Notes under the pieces: generated by a model
Seen by the model: the letters and a program-made list of their open reading frames with translations, nothing else
Told to the model about the DNA's origin: nothing
The model's database searches: none
Position numbers and translations under genes: made by a program
DNA from: Bacteroidota bacterium
GTDB taxonomy: Bacteria > Bacteroidota > Bacteroidia > Bacteroidales > UBA1556
Length of the DNA: 9,252 bases
NCBI GenBank assembly: GCA_003648395.1
Contig: QMPB01000135.1
Coordinates: 1-9,252, forward strand
Direction: 5' to 3'
Shown: positions 1 to 7,721 of the stretch, one piece after another
Layout of the letters: each line of letters starts with the position of its first letter
How positions within the stretch are numbered: the stretch's first letter is position 1

Positions 1-32
1 AAAAAAGGCAGTCAATTTTGACTGCCTTTTTT
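1..32. terminator. Rho-independent, probably bidirectional terminator
   Basis: Bases 1-14 and 19-32 are perfect reverse complements around a 4-base loop. The GC-rich core GGCAGTCA is preceded by six A and followed by six T, so the hairpin has a U-tract in either direction. It most likely ends a gene left of the window reading rightward. It also insulates mfd, which starts 230 bases further on. A weaker hairpin (35-40 with 46-51) follows and may be chance. Bases 52-196 show no open frame, RNA gene or promoter box that I can support. Confidence 0.85.
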
Positions 33-196
33 GTTTCTCTATAATAGAGAATGGTGATTTATTATACTGAGCCGTGATAGAAAATTGTATTTAGTAAATA
101 GTACTTTCTTAGTGTTCTTATCTCCATATTACTCAAGCTCTTTCATTAATTCTTTTGCCGTTATAATCAATCAATTAATTTAATAATATGTGTGTT

Positions 197-256
197 AAAA
201 GTACAATTTTTATTTACAAAAAGATTATTATAACAATAAATCATTATTGTACTTTT
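197..256. repeat. 11-bp perfect inverted repeat flanking the mfd promoter box
   Basis: AAAAGTACAAT at 197-207 is the exact reverse complement of ATTGTACTTTT at 246-256, with 38 A/T-rich bases between them. The right arm covers most of the -7 box of mfd. The left arm, read on the minus strand, gives TACTTTTAA instead of TACTTTTGC, so it is not a convincing divergent promoter. The symmetry could be an operator pair or chance in AT-rich DNA. No regulator gene adjoins it. Confidence 0.4.
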
Positions 257-258
257 GC
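250..258 (+). promoter_or_regulatory. Bacteroidota -7 promoter box of mfd
   Basis: TACTTTTGC fits the Bacteroidota consensus TAnnTTTG, including the C that often follows. I see no TTTG-like -33 element about 19-23 bases upstream, so only half of the bipartite promoter is visible. The box ends 3 bases before the mfd ATG. If transcription begins about 4-8 bases past the box, as is usual for this promoter class, the mRNA would start at or next to the start codon. Confidence 0.6.
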
Positions 259-261
259 GAA

Positions 262-3200
262 ATGGATATAAGCAGTTTTACCCAATTATTTTTAGAAGAC
301 AAACAGTCTGGCGATTTTTTTAATGCTATTTCAAAAAAGCAGAAATACAGCCAACTAAAAGGACTAATTGGGTCTTCACGCTCAATCCTAGCTTTTAATC
401 TTCATAAATTGTATCAAGGTTATTCTCTGTTTATTCTTCCAGATAAAGAAAGTGCAGCTTATTTTATGAATGATCTTGAGCAAATGCTTGGCGATACGGA
501 TAAAAAACTGCATAAAAAAAGAGTATTATTTTTCCCAACAGCTTATAAAGCAGCTTATGGGCAAGAGTATACTGACAATAACAATTTACTCTATAGAACA
601 GAAGTTATAAAACGTCTTGGAGGTGGCACAAAAAATCTTTTTGTAGTTACTTTCCCTGAAGCTCTAAGTGAAAAAGTTGTTACTAAATCTTATATTAGTA
701 AGAATACTCTCAAGCTTAAACTTGGAGAGAATCTTAGTCTTGATTTTGTAATTGAATTATTACAAGAATATGGTTTTGAGCAGGTTGACTTTGTGGTTGA
801 ACCTGGACAGTTTGCATTCCGAGGAGGGATAATTGATATTTTCTCTTTCTCCAATGATTTCCCTTATAGAATTGAATTCTTCGGCGATGAAGTAGATAGT
901 ATTCGGAGTTTTGACCCTACTTCTCAACGCTCTGTTGAGACCATTAATTCTATTCAGATTATTCCCAATGTTCAAGACAGAGCCATAATCGAGAAGCGCA
1001 TTGATTTATTATCATTCTTTCCTCCAAATACAAGAGTTTGGCTAAATGATTTTAAATATATTCTTGACATAATTGATAAGGAGTATTTTAAAGCCAAAAA
1101 GCAATTTGAAGAACTTGATGGTGAAATAAAGCACTTAGAACCTGAAAAATTATTTAGTGATTCTACTACTTTTAAAGATTCTCTAGAGAAACATCTTATA
1201 ATTGAGGCTACTAGTAGTACTTCATATTATCCTGATGCTAAGCTATATGAATATACTATGACTCCCCAGCCTCCTTTTCATAAGAAATTTGAACTTTTGG
1301 TTGAGAATTTACAAGAGAATAGTGCAAATGGAATTCGTAATTTTATTATTGCCGATCAAGAAAATCAGATTAAGAGAATAAGAGCAATATTTGAGGATAT
1401 GGCAGAAGATGAAAGCCAGCCATTATCCATACTTTGGGAGCCTGTACTTATGAGCCTTGAAAAAGGATTTATTGATAAAAACACTGGCATAGCTTGCTAT
1501 ACTGACCATCAAATATTTGAAAGATATCATCGCTTCAAACTAAAGGAGCGCTTTAACAGTAAGGAAGCAATTAGTCTTAAAGAAATATACAACCTTCAAC
1601 CTGGTGATTTTGTAACTCACGTTGACCATGGAGTAGCACGTTTTGGAGGTTTAGAGAAAATTGATAATAATGGCAAACCTCAGGAAGCTATTAGATTACA
1701 TTTTTTAAATAACGACCTTATTTATGTAAATATACATGCTCTACATCGTATTTCTAAATATGTAAGTAAAGATGGTACTGAGCCGAAACTGAGTAAGTTA
1801 GGTTCAAAAGCATGGTCGAAATTAAAAGTCAAAACCAAGGCTAAAGTTAAGGATATTGCCAAAGATCTTATTGCTCTTTACGCAAAACGAAAAGCTACAA
1901 AAGGTTATTCTTACGATGCCGATTCATTTATGCAAAAGGAGTTGGAAGCTTCATTTTTTTACGAAGATACTCCCGATCAAACAAAGGCTACCGATGATTT
2001 CAAAAGAGATATGGAAAGCGATAGTCCTATGGACAGGCTTATATGTGGTGATGTGGGTTTTGGTAAAACAGAAATTGCAATTAGAGCTGCTTTTAAAGCT
2101 GCTGCTGATAATAAACAAGTAGTAGTTCTTGTCCCAACTACGGTTCTTGCTCTTCAACATTATAATACTTTTAGAAAGCGATTGGAAAATTTTCCTGTTA
2201 AGGTAGATTACATTAATAGATTTAGAAGTAAAGCCCAGCAAGCTCGAACAATTCAAGAACTTGCTGATGGAAAAGTTGATATACTTATTGGTACGCACAG
2301 AGTGGTCAGCAAAGACATAAAGTACAAAGATTTAGGTCTTTTAATAATAGATGAGGAGCAGAAATTTGGTGTAAGTATTAAGGAAAAACTAAAAAATATT
2401 AAGGTAAATGTTGATACTCTTACTTTAACTGCCACTCCTATTCCTCGTACGTTACAATTTTCACTTATGGGTGCGCGTGATATGAGTATTATTAATACTG
2501 CTCCACCAAATAGATATCCTGTAGAAACAAAGCTATATCCTATTAATGAGGATATAATTCGTGATGCCATTCAGTATGAAATAGCTCGAAGAGGACAGGT
2601 ATATATTATTAACAATAGAATACAGAATATTTATGAAATTGCTCTTCTTATTAATAAACTTGTACCTACGGCAAGAGTAAGCGTTGGGCACGGACAAATG
2701 GAAGGAAATAAATTAGAAGAAACTATGATGGGCTTTATTGCAGGCGATTATGATGTGCTTGTAGCTACTACTATTGTAGAATCTGGTTTGGATATTCCCA
2801 ACGCAAATACAATGATAATTTATGATGCTCAAAACTACGGACTAAGCGATTTGCATCAATTACGAGGGAGAGTTGGTAGAACAAATAAGAAAGCTTTTTG
2901 TTATTTACTTACTCCTTCGCTTTCTGCGGTGACTCCTGAAGCTCGTAAAAGGTTGCAAGCAATTGAGGAATTTTCAGACTTGGGTGCTGGATTTAATATT
3001 GCCATGCGAGATTTGGATATACGTGGTGCTGGAAATATTCTTGGTGGCGAACAAAGTGGTTTTATATCAGAAATTGGATTTGAAATGTTCCATCAGATTA
3101 TGGATGAAGCTATTCAAGAACTAAAACAGAATGAGTTTAAGGATGTTTTTATTGAAGAGAATAAAGCCACTAATAATATTTACATTAAAGATACTCGCTT

Positions 3201-3648
3201 TGAATCTGATTTAGAAATATTAATACCAGATTCGTATATCAATCAAACTACGGAGCGATTGATTATTTATAAAGCTCTTAATGCTTGTAAAAACGAAGAA
3301 GAATTACAGACTTTCAAGGAAGAAGTAATTGATAGATTTGGCCCTATTCCTCAGAAGGTTGAGAACTTAATTGTGAGTCTAAAAATGCGATGGTTGTCTC
3401 AAAAACTTGGTTTTGAGCGATTGGTAATTAAGAATGAGATAATGATTGCTTGGTTGGTCTATTCTCAACAATCAGAATATTATTCAGGGCCAATATTTCC
3501 TCAAATAATTAAATATTTATCAGAAAATCCAAAATGTGGCAGATTAAAAGAAAATAAGGATAAGTTAATTCTCAACTTTGGTAATGTTAAATCTATTCAG
3601 CAGGCTTATGAAAAGGTTAAGAGTTTGAGTGAGAGTATAAGTCTTTAG
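262..3648 (+). CDS. mfd: Transcription-repair coupling factor Mfd
   Basis: Mfd is a DNA translocase that recognises RNA polymerase stalled at lesions, removes it and recruits UvrA for nucleotide excision repair. The product is 1128 aa from the ATG at 262, normal for the family. An in-frame TTG at 247 would add five residues but lies inside the promoter box, so I reject it. Domains in order: a UvrB-like N-terminal module with R187, R203 and F207 at the spacing of E. coli R165, R181 and F185, which contact UvrA; a CarD-like RNA polymerase interaction domain at about 443-525 (GDFVTHVDHGVARF); the translocase with Walker A GDVGFGKT (596-603), DEEQ (697-700), TATP (723-726), motif V near 834-850 and QLRGRVGR (866-873); and the C-terminal regulatory domain at about 975-1110. 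The UvrB-like module lacks a GKT Walker A, as expected in Mfd. No Shine-Dalgarno sequence and no terminator hairpin are visible. Confidence 0.97.
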   Translation: MDISSFTQLFLEDKQSGDFFNAISKKQKYSQLKGLIGSSRSILAFNLHKLYQGYSLFILPDKESAAYFMNDLEQMLGDTDKKLHKKRVLFFPTAYKAAYGQEYTDNNNLLYRTEVIKRLGGGTKNLFVVTFPEALSEKVVTKSYISKNTLKLKLGENLSLDFVIELLQEYGFEQVDFVVEPGQFAFRGGIIDIFSFSNDFPYRIEFFGDEVDSIRSFDPTSQRSVETINSIQIIPNVQDRAIIEKRIDLLSFFPPNTRVWLNDFKYILDIIDKEYFKAKKQFEELDGEIKHLEPEKLFSDSTTFKDSLEKHLIIEATSSTSYYPDAKLYEYTMTPQPPFHKKFELLVENLQENSANGIRNFIIADQENQIKRIRAIFEDMAEDESQPLSILWEPVLMSLEKGFIDKNTGIACYTDHQIFERYHRFKLKERFNSKEAISLKEIYNLQPGDFVTHVDHGVARFGGLEKIDNNGKPQEAIRLHFLNNDLIYVNIHALHRISKYVSKDGTEPKLSKLGSKAWSKLKVKTKAKVKDIAKDLIALYAKRKATKGYSYDADSFMQKELEASFFYEDTPDQTKATDDFKRDMESDSPMDRLICGDVGFGKTEIAIRAAFKAAADNKQVVVLVPTTVLALQHYNTFRKRLENFPVKVDYINRFRSKAQQARTIQELADGKVDILIGTHRVVSKDIKYKDLGLLIIDEEQKFGVSIKEKLKNIKVNVDTLTLTATPIPRTLQFSLMGARDMSIINTAPPNRYPVETKLYPINEDIIRDAIQYEIARRGQVYIINNRIQNIYEIALLINKLVPTARVSVGHGQMEGNKLEETMMGFIAGDYDVLVATTIVESGLDIPNANTMIIYDAQNYGLSDLHQLRGRVGRTNKKAFCYLLTPSLSAVTPEARKRLQAIEEFSDLGAGFNIAMRDLDIRGAGNILGGEQSGFISEIGFEMFHQIMDEAIQELKQNEFKDVFIEENKATNNIYIKDTRFESDLEILIPDSYINQTTERLIIYKALNACKNEEELQTFKEEVIDRFGPIPQKVENLIVSLKMRWLSQKLGFERLVIKNEIMIAWLVYSQQSEYYSGPIFPQIIKYLSENPKCGRLKENKDKLILNFGNVKSIQQAYEKVKSLSESISL

Positions 3649-3658
3649 TAGTTTTTCT

Positions 3659-5230
3659 TTATTTTACCATAAACGACTTCACAATACTCTTATTCTCTGA
3701 GACAAATTTAAACTGATAAACTCCTGCTTTTAATTGCAAACTATTGGTGCTTAGTTGTTCGATATGCATTCCTGCGGAATATTCTTTTCCATCAATTAGA
3801 GTAGTAATATGACTGCCTTTTTGGTCAAATACATCTAGCTTTACTTTTGAGGCTTTCTTGAGCTTAAATGAAAAATAAACTATATCATTACTTGGATTTG
3901 GGTAAATATTAGCTGATAATTCTTCATTATTTTTCATAGTAGGTTCTGCTGATAGAATAGTTTCAGGATTAATAAGAGCTGTCCACACAGAAAGTTGATT
4001 TTGATTATCGAAACGAGTCCAAATAGGGCGAACAAAACCTTTATCAGCAGAAATATTGCAATAATCACCAAAAAACACGCTAGAAACTGGTACAAATGGG
4101 GATTCACTAATGATATAATTCTCAAAAGTTTGTCCTCCATCTTTCGATATTGCTAGTGTAACATCTGTTTGATTGTCAGTATATCTATGTCGATCGTAAA
4201 AAACAAAGTATAAGTATCCTGTACTTTGGTCAATATCCATCCACGTAAGGAATTGGTGAGTCTGAGTAGTATCGTTATTTACACGTATAGGAGCAGACCA
4301 TGTATCGCCATTGTCAGTTGATTTTGCTAGCCAAATATCAGTATTATCAGTTCCATTACGTTGATCGCTCCAGTTGATATATATTGTGCCGTTATATGGT
4401 CCGCCACTAATATCGCAATTGGTAATTGGTAAACCATTACATCTACTTATTCCAGGAACATCATAATCCCAACCACCAGGAATTGTACTTACAAAAATAT
4501 CATTATCTAGAAATATTGCGCCACCATCATCACTTTTATCAAACATTAATCCATTAGGACCAGCCCAAGAGACATAAATTTGATTTTGAGGACCCATACA
4601 AGGCACTGCTCCTTCTACGGTATTATCACTATCAACACAGTCGCCAGAAGTTTCATTAATTCTTACTGCAGGAGAAAACCAACTTAATCCACCATCAGTG
4701 GAGGTTGAGAACATAATATTACTTTTTTTAGAAGTATCAGAAGTGCCGTACAGATCAAACTGTGTCCATGTAGCATAAATATAGTTGCTCGTAGGCTCTA
4801 CGGTTACCCAGTGTTTATCTTGAGCATAATTAGGACCAGTATTTAATCCCATATATGAATCTGAAATCCATTGCTGCTGAAGGGTATTATATTTTTGGCA
4901 GACAATACGATCAATCCAATGTCCACCATTTGTGGGGTTTGATAAGTGAAAATATAAGAAATCTCCAGCAGTATCAGATATTATACAAGGATCACCCCAT
5001 ACTCCTGAGTTAGAGGTCATTGTTTGTTCTGACCATGTGCGACCAGTATCAGTAGAAATATATAATACATTTATATTGGCAGCAGCCATTATTATTGCCG
5101 GATTCTTTGTGTTAATGTAAATAGAGGGTTCTTCAGGTTCACCATTTGTACCAATCATAATGTTTTCAGGCTGGGCGAAAAGAGAAATTGCAGAAATAGT
5201 AAATACAAGGGATAGAAATAATGTTTTCAT
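3659..5230 (-). CDS. Secreted Asp-box (BNR/sialidase-like) beta-propeller protein with T9SS sorting domain
   Basis: This 523-aa exported protein starts with a signal peptide (residues 1-19, probable cut before Q20). It carries five Asp-box motifs of the form SxDxGxxW, spaced as in sialidase-type beta-propellers: 59-66 (STDTGRTW), 177-184 (STDGGLSW), 233-240 (degenerate, ends in F), 304-311 (STDNGDTW) and 362-369 (ends in F). The C-terminal 85 or so residues form a T9SS type A sorting domain opening with YPNPS at about 443-447. It should cross the outer membrane through T9SS and be released or anchored at the surface. I do not see the FRIP motif of true sialidases and cannot place an arginine triad, so sialidase activity is unproven. 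A glycan-binding or other propeller role is equally possible. The gene has its own -7 box, lies behind the PLD gene's terminator, and converges on mfd with 10 bases between stop codons. The leader is A-rich without a Shine-Dalgarno sequence. Confidence 0.9.
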   Translation of the reverse strand: MKTLFLSLVFTISAISLFAQPENIMIGTNGEPEEPSIYINTKNPAIIMAAANINVLYISTDTGRTWSEQTMTSNSGVWGDPCIISDTAGDFLYFHLSNPTNGGHWIDRIVCQKYNTLQQQWISDSYMGLNTGPNYAQDKHWVTVEPTSNYIYATWTQFDLYGTSDTSKKSNIMFSTSTDGGLSWFSPAVRINETSGDCVDSDNTVEGAVPCMGPQNQIYVSWAGPNGLMFDKSDDGGAIFLDNDIFVSTIPGGWDYDVPGISRCNGLPITNCDISGGPYNGTIYINWSDQRNGTDNTDIWLAKSTDNGDTWSAPIRVNNDTTQTHQFLTWMDIDQSTGYLYFVFYDRHRYTDNQTDVTLAISKDGGQTFENYIISESPFVPVSSVFFGDYCNISADKGFVRPIWTRFDNQNQLSVWTALINPETILSAEPTMKNNEELSANIYPNPSNDIVYFSFKLKKASKVKLDVFDQKGSHITTLIDGKEYSAGMHIEQLSTNSLQLKAGVYQFKFVSENKSIVKSFMVK

Positions 5231-5254
5231 ATTTGTTTAATTTTGTGTGTGCTA

Positions 5255-5262
5255 CAAAAATA
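5255..5262 (-). promoter_or_regulatory. Probable -7 promoter box of the Asp-box protein gene
   Basis: On the minus strand these bases read TATTTTTG, an exact match to TAnnTTTG, 24 bases before the start codon at 5230. That leaves a short leader of about 15-20 bases. No clear TTTG -33 element is visible at the expected distance. Its place just downstream of the terminator at 5291-5321 supports an independent transcription unit. Confidence 0.55.
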
Positions 5263-5280
5263 TGACAATATTTTGTAATT

Positions 5281-5321
5281 ATAAAAATAAAATGGCACTA
5301 ATTATATTAATTAGTGCCATT
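5281..5321 (-). terminator. Rho-independent terminator of the PLD-family gene
   Basis: Bases 5291-5304 pair perfectly with 5308-5321 around a 3-base loop (14 bp, including GGCAC/GTGCC). On the minus strand the stem is followed by a U-rich run (complement of 5281-5290). The plus-strand side has no T-run, so it works for minus-strand transcripts. It lies about 136 bases past the PLD stop codon. Confidence 0.8.
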
Positions 5322-5355
5322 ATAATGTTAAAATTAGTACACGATAAATTTCTCC

Positions 5356-5425
5356 AATGTAAATCCTCACCAATTAATCTTTGCCTCAATTCTAAGGGAA
5401 GGATTGGTTATTAATGATTTACATT
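5356..5425. repeat. 70-base imperfect inverted repeat in the 3' region of the PLD gene
   Basis: AATGTAAATC (5356-5365) is the exact reverse complement of GATTTACATT (5416-5425). Inside, ACCAAT (5369-5374) pairs with ATTGGT (5403-5408), and after a 4-base bulge CTTTGCC (5379-5385) pairs imperfectly with GGGAAGG (5396-5402) around a 10-base loop. One inner pair is G-U on the plus strand and A-C on the minus strand, so the fold is slightly better in plus-strand RNA. It sits between the PLD stop and its terminator. I see no U-tract, so it is not a terminator. It could be a 3' UTR structure, a small RNA or a remnant of a small repeat element. Confidence 0.5.
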
Positions 5426-5456
5426 CATCAGCTAACGGAACAAGGAAGAATAAATA

Positions 5457-7679
5457 CTATTGAATAATCAATGTATTCACAAAACGTTTTCCATCACTAT
5501 TTATCATTTGAAGCACATAAGTACCTTTAGATAATTCAGAAGCATTGATACTAATACTATTACTTCCTGCATTAGCTGTTTGAGTTTGAGTTATTACATT
5601 ACGACCACTCAAATCAAAGATATTTATTGTTAAATCTGTTGCTTTTTCAATATTCATTTCAACTACAAACTGTCCATTACTAGGGTTTGGATAACAAGAA
5701 ACTGTATTTGCAAAACCATTTTCAGCAAGACCAACATTTTTATTCTCTTCAAATCTATATTTAAAGAACTGATAATAAATGTTTGCCATATCCTGGTTAT
5801 CGTAGAATATTAAAGTGTTTTCATCATTTTTATTATTAGCACTATTACTCCAATTATGACTTCCCATTAATAGAGTTGGATTGCTTGAAGTTCCTTCATC
5901 AACAATCATAAGTTTATGGTGCATAATACCAGCTCCTATAGCATCTTCTTGCAAATCATCACCTATTAAACTTGACAATATCCCCCATACTGTTCCAGAA
6001 CATTGTCCTTCGCTATTTACAAGGACTTTAAGGTCAACATTATTAGAATCTACGGCATATTCGAGAGCATAGGCAATATCGCTTCTTGTAATAAGCATAG
6101 TAGCAATATTAATATTATCATCAGCTTCGTTTATGGTTTGAATAATTTTGTCATTGGTTCCGTCAGAGGGACTGAAATAACATTCAACATCTTTTCCTCC
6201 AATAATAAATGTATGAGGAGTATTATCCATCTTGTCTGGGCCAAATTTTATATTAGTCATATCAGGAATTGCTGTAGTAGAACCAAACATCTCATTAAAT
6301 TCTAAAGTATAAGCAATGGCTAAACTTTTATCTTGAATAATAACGACACTATTAGGGTCTGTATTAACCTGTCCATCTGTTAAATTTGTACTACCAGTCC
6401 ATACAAGAGGGACGTTAGGATCAGAATCGTAAGCATCAATAACAATAAATTTATTGTGCATAATACCATAAGTTGCACCTGTTGGGCTTCCAACTTTCTT
6501 AATAGCAGCAATTACACTTTGAACGCCAGAATTACCTGCACTACCATCAAAAATCATTCTAACAGTAACACCTCGAGCATAAGCTGCATTTAGAGCAGAT
6601 GACACACTAGAAATGCCAGTCTCTGTAAAATTATACATAGTAAAGTCAATAGTCGACTTAGCTCTATTAATATAAGCTATTAATGTATCATCAATAGCAT
6701 TAGGAAGAGTAATAGCATTTGTTCCACTACTTACAGAATGGTCTGTTTGAGTATTGAAATAAGCAATAATATTTCCTGAAGAAGTTGATTGAGTAATACA
6801 AGTTTTAATTATTGAAAATGCTGTATCTGTACCATCAACACTAAATGCTTTCACATAAATTAAATCAGATGCAGTAAGCCCTGTAATATTAACGCTATGA
6901 ACATTACCAGTACCTGATGCAGAAGTAGTATTACCTAAGCTTGGAGTGCTGCCATACATTAATTCGCTTGTTCCTGTAAGATTAGTTGTCCAATTAATAG
7001 TCAAGCCTGTTTGAGAAATATTACTAACAGATATTGGAGAAGTAATTGTGATACTATTATTCATAATAATATCATTAGTATCACGACATAATAACTGATA
7101 ACCATCTGTAGGTCCAGTATAAGAATATTGAGAAGTAATACCTATTAAATCAACCATTCCCATAGGTATAATTGTTCCAATTAAAGGATGATTTGAACGA
7201 ACATAAATCGTTGAAGTCTGACCGTTTGCTATAAAACTATATGGAGAATTACTACTAAAAGTTCCTCCAGGATTGGTTGTGAATACAGCACCATTAATAC
7301 GTACTAATTCTGCTTCATGATTTTCGTTAAGAGAATCTGGAACAATAACTTCTGGTGTTGGTAAAGTATTTCCTGTACTTAATATAGTAAAGTTTGACAC
7401 TGGGTTCATTTCTAGTAGCTGATTATAGTCAACCAAAGTTCCTGTTACTGAAATTGAATCGCCTCTAACAACACTTGCAAGTGAAGTGCTATAAATTGCA
7501 AGACCTGCGGTAGAATCTTGAATATATCGAATTGCGCCTAGTTCGTCACCATTGGTAACAATACCTTTAATTGTAACTGTTGATCCTGCACCTAAAGCAC
7601 GAGCTGCACTAATTGTTATCTGTGAGAATCCGTAAGAAGATGCAAAAAGCATCATGATGATTAATAATTTTTGTTTCAT
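5457..7679 (-). CDS. Secreted phospholipase D-superfamily protein (two HKD motifs, OB-like and FN3-like modules, T9SS sorting domain)
   Basis: This 740-aa protein begins with a signal peptide (residues 1-19, probable cut before Q20). Residues about 20-105 resemble the OB-fold modules of secreted nucleases (a VTIKGIVT strand, YIQDSTAGLAIYS). Residues about 106-205 look like a second, more diverged copy. A fibronectin type III-like domain follows (about 208-296). The catalytic part holds two HKD motifs, H408/K410/D415 and H587/K589/D594, each followed by GSxN (429-432 and 606-609). These form the two halves of one PLD active site with a phospho-histidine mechanism. The tail (about 652-740, YPNPS at 663-667) is a T9SS type A sorting domain. 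The OB-like modules and Nuc-like layout favour an extracellular phosphodiesterase or nuclease, but phospholipid substrates cannot be excluded. The gene follows the TonB receptor by 97 bases with no promoter seen and ends at a clear terminator. The leader is A/T-rich and lacks a Shine-Dalgarno sequence. Confidence 0.9.
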   Translation of the reverse strand: MKQKLLIIMMLFASSYGFSQITISAARALGAGSTVTIKGIVTNGDELGAIRYIQDSTAGLAIYSTSLASVVRGDSISVTGTLVDYNQLLEMNPVSNFTILSTGNTLPTPEVIVPDSLNENHEAELVRINGAVFTTNPGGTFSSNSPYSFIANGQTSTIYVRSNHPLIGTIIPMGMVDLIGITSQYSYTGPTDGYQLLCRDTNDIIMNNSITITSPISVSNISQTGLTINWTTNLTGTSELMYGSTPSLGNTTSASGTGNVHSVNITGLTASDLIYVKAFSVDGTDTAFSIIKTCITQSTSSGNIIAYFNTQTDHSVSSGTNAITLPNAIDDTLIAYINRAKSTIDFTMYNFTETGISSVSSALNAAYARGVTVRMIFDGSAGNSGVQSVIAAIKKVGSPTGATYGIMHNKFIVIDAYDSDPNVPLVWTGSTNLTDGQVNTDPNSVVIIQDKSLAIAYTLEFNEMFGSTTAIPDMTNIKFGPDKMDNTPHTFIIGGKDVECYFSPSDGTNDKIIQTINEADDNINIATMLITRSDIAYALEYAVDSNNVDLKVLVNSEGQCSGTVWGILSSLIGDDLQEDAIGAGIMHHKLMIVDEGTSSNPTLLMGSHNWSNSANNKNDENTLIFYDNQDMANIYYQFFKYRFEENKNVGLAENGFANTVSCYPNPSNGQFVVEMNIEKATDLTINIFDLSGRNVITQTQTANAGSNSISINASELSKGTYVLQMINSDGKRFVNTLIIQ

Positions 7680-7721
7680 ATATATTTATGTTAAAATGTT
7701 TATTGTTCTTTGTTTGTTGTT

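Noticed and set aside
35..51. Second hairpin after the first terminator
   Set aside because: The stem is only 6 bp (8 with a one-base loop), has two G-C pairs and no U-tract, so it is probably chance.
247..261. TTG start of mfd five codons upstream of the ATG
   Set aside because: The codons coincide with the -7 promoter box, the extra residues have no place in the family, and an ATG follows directly.
760..2570. Minus-strand and alternative-frame open frames inside mfd (760-975, 1856-2122, 1951-2298, 2253-2570)
   Set aside because: They lie within a strongly conserved coding gene, have low-complexity translations and show no family features or promoter boxes.
3934..4140. Minus-strand open frame in another frame of the Asp-box gene, with a hydrophobic translation
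   Set aside because: It is fully contained in the gene on the same strand. The hydrophobic look comes from the frame shift, and no start signal is visible.
5320..5326. TATAATG resembling a sigma-70 -10 box
   Set aside because: Bacteroidota primary sigma factors use TAnnTTTG. No -35 element or downstream plus-strand gene is present.
5881..6305. Plus-strand open frames antisense to the PLD gene
   Set aside because: They are shadows of the HKD-containing coding sequence with no recognisable motifs.
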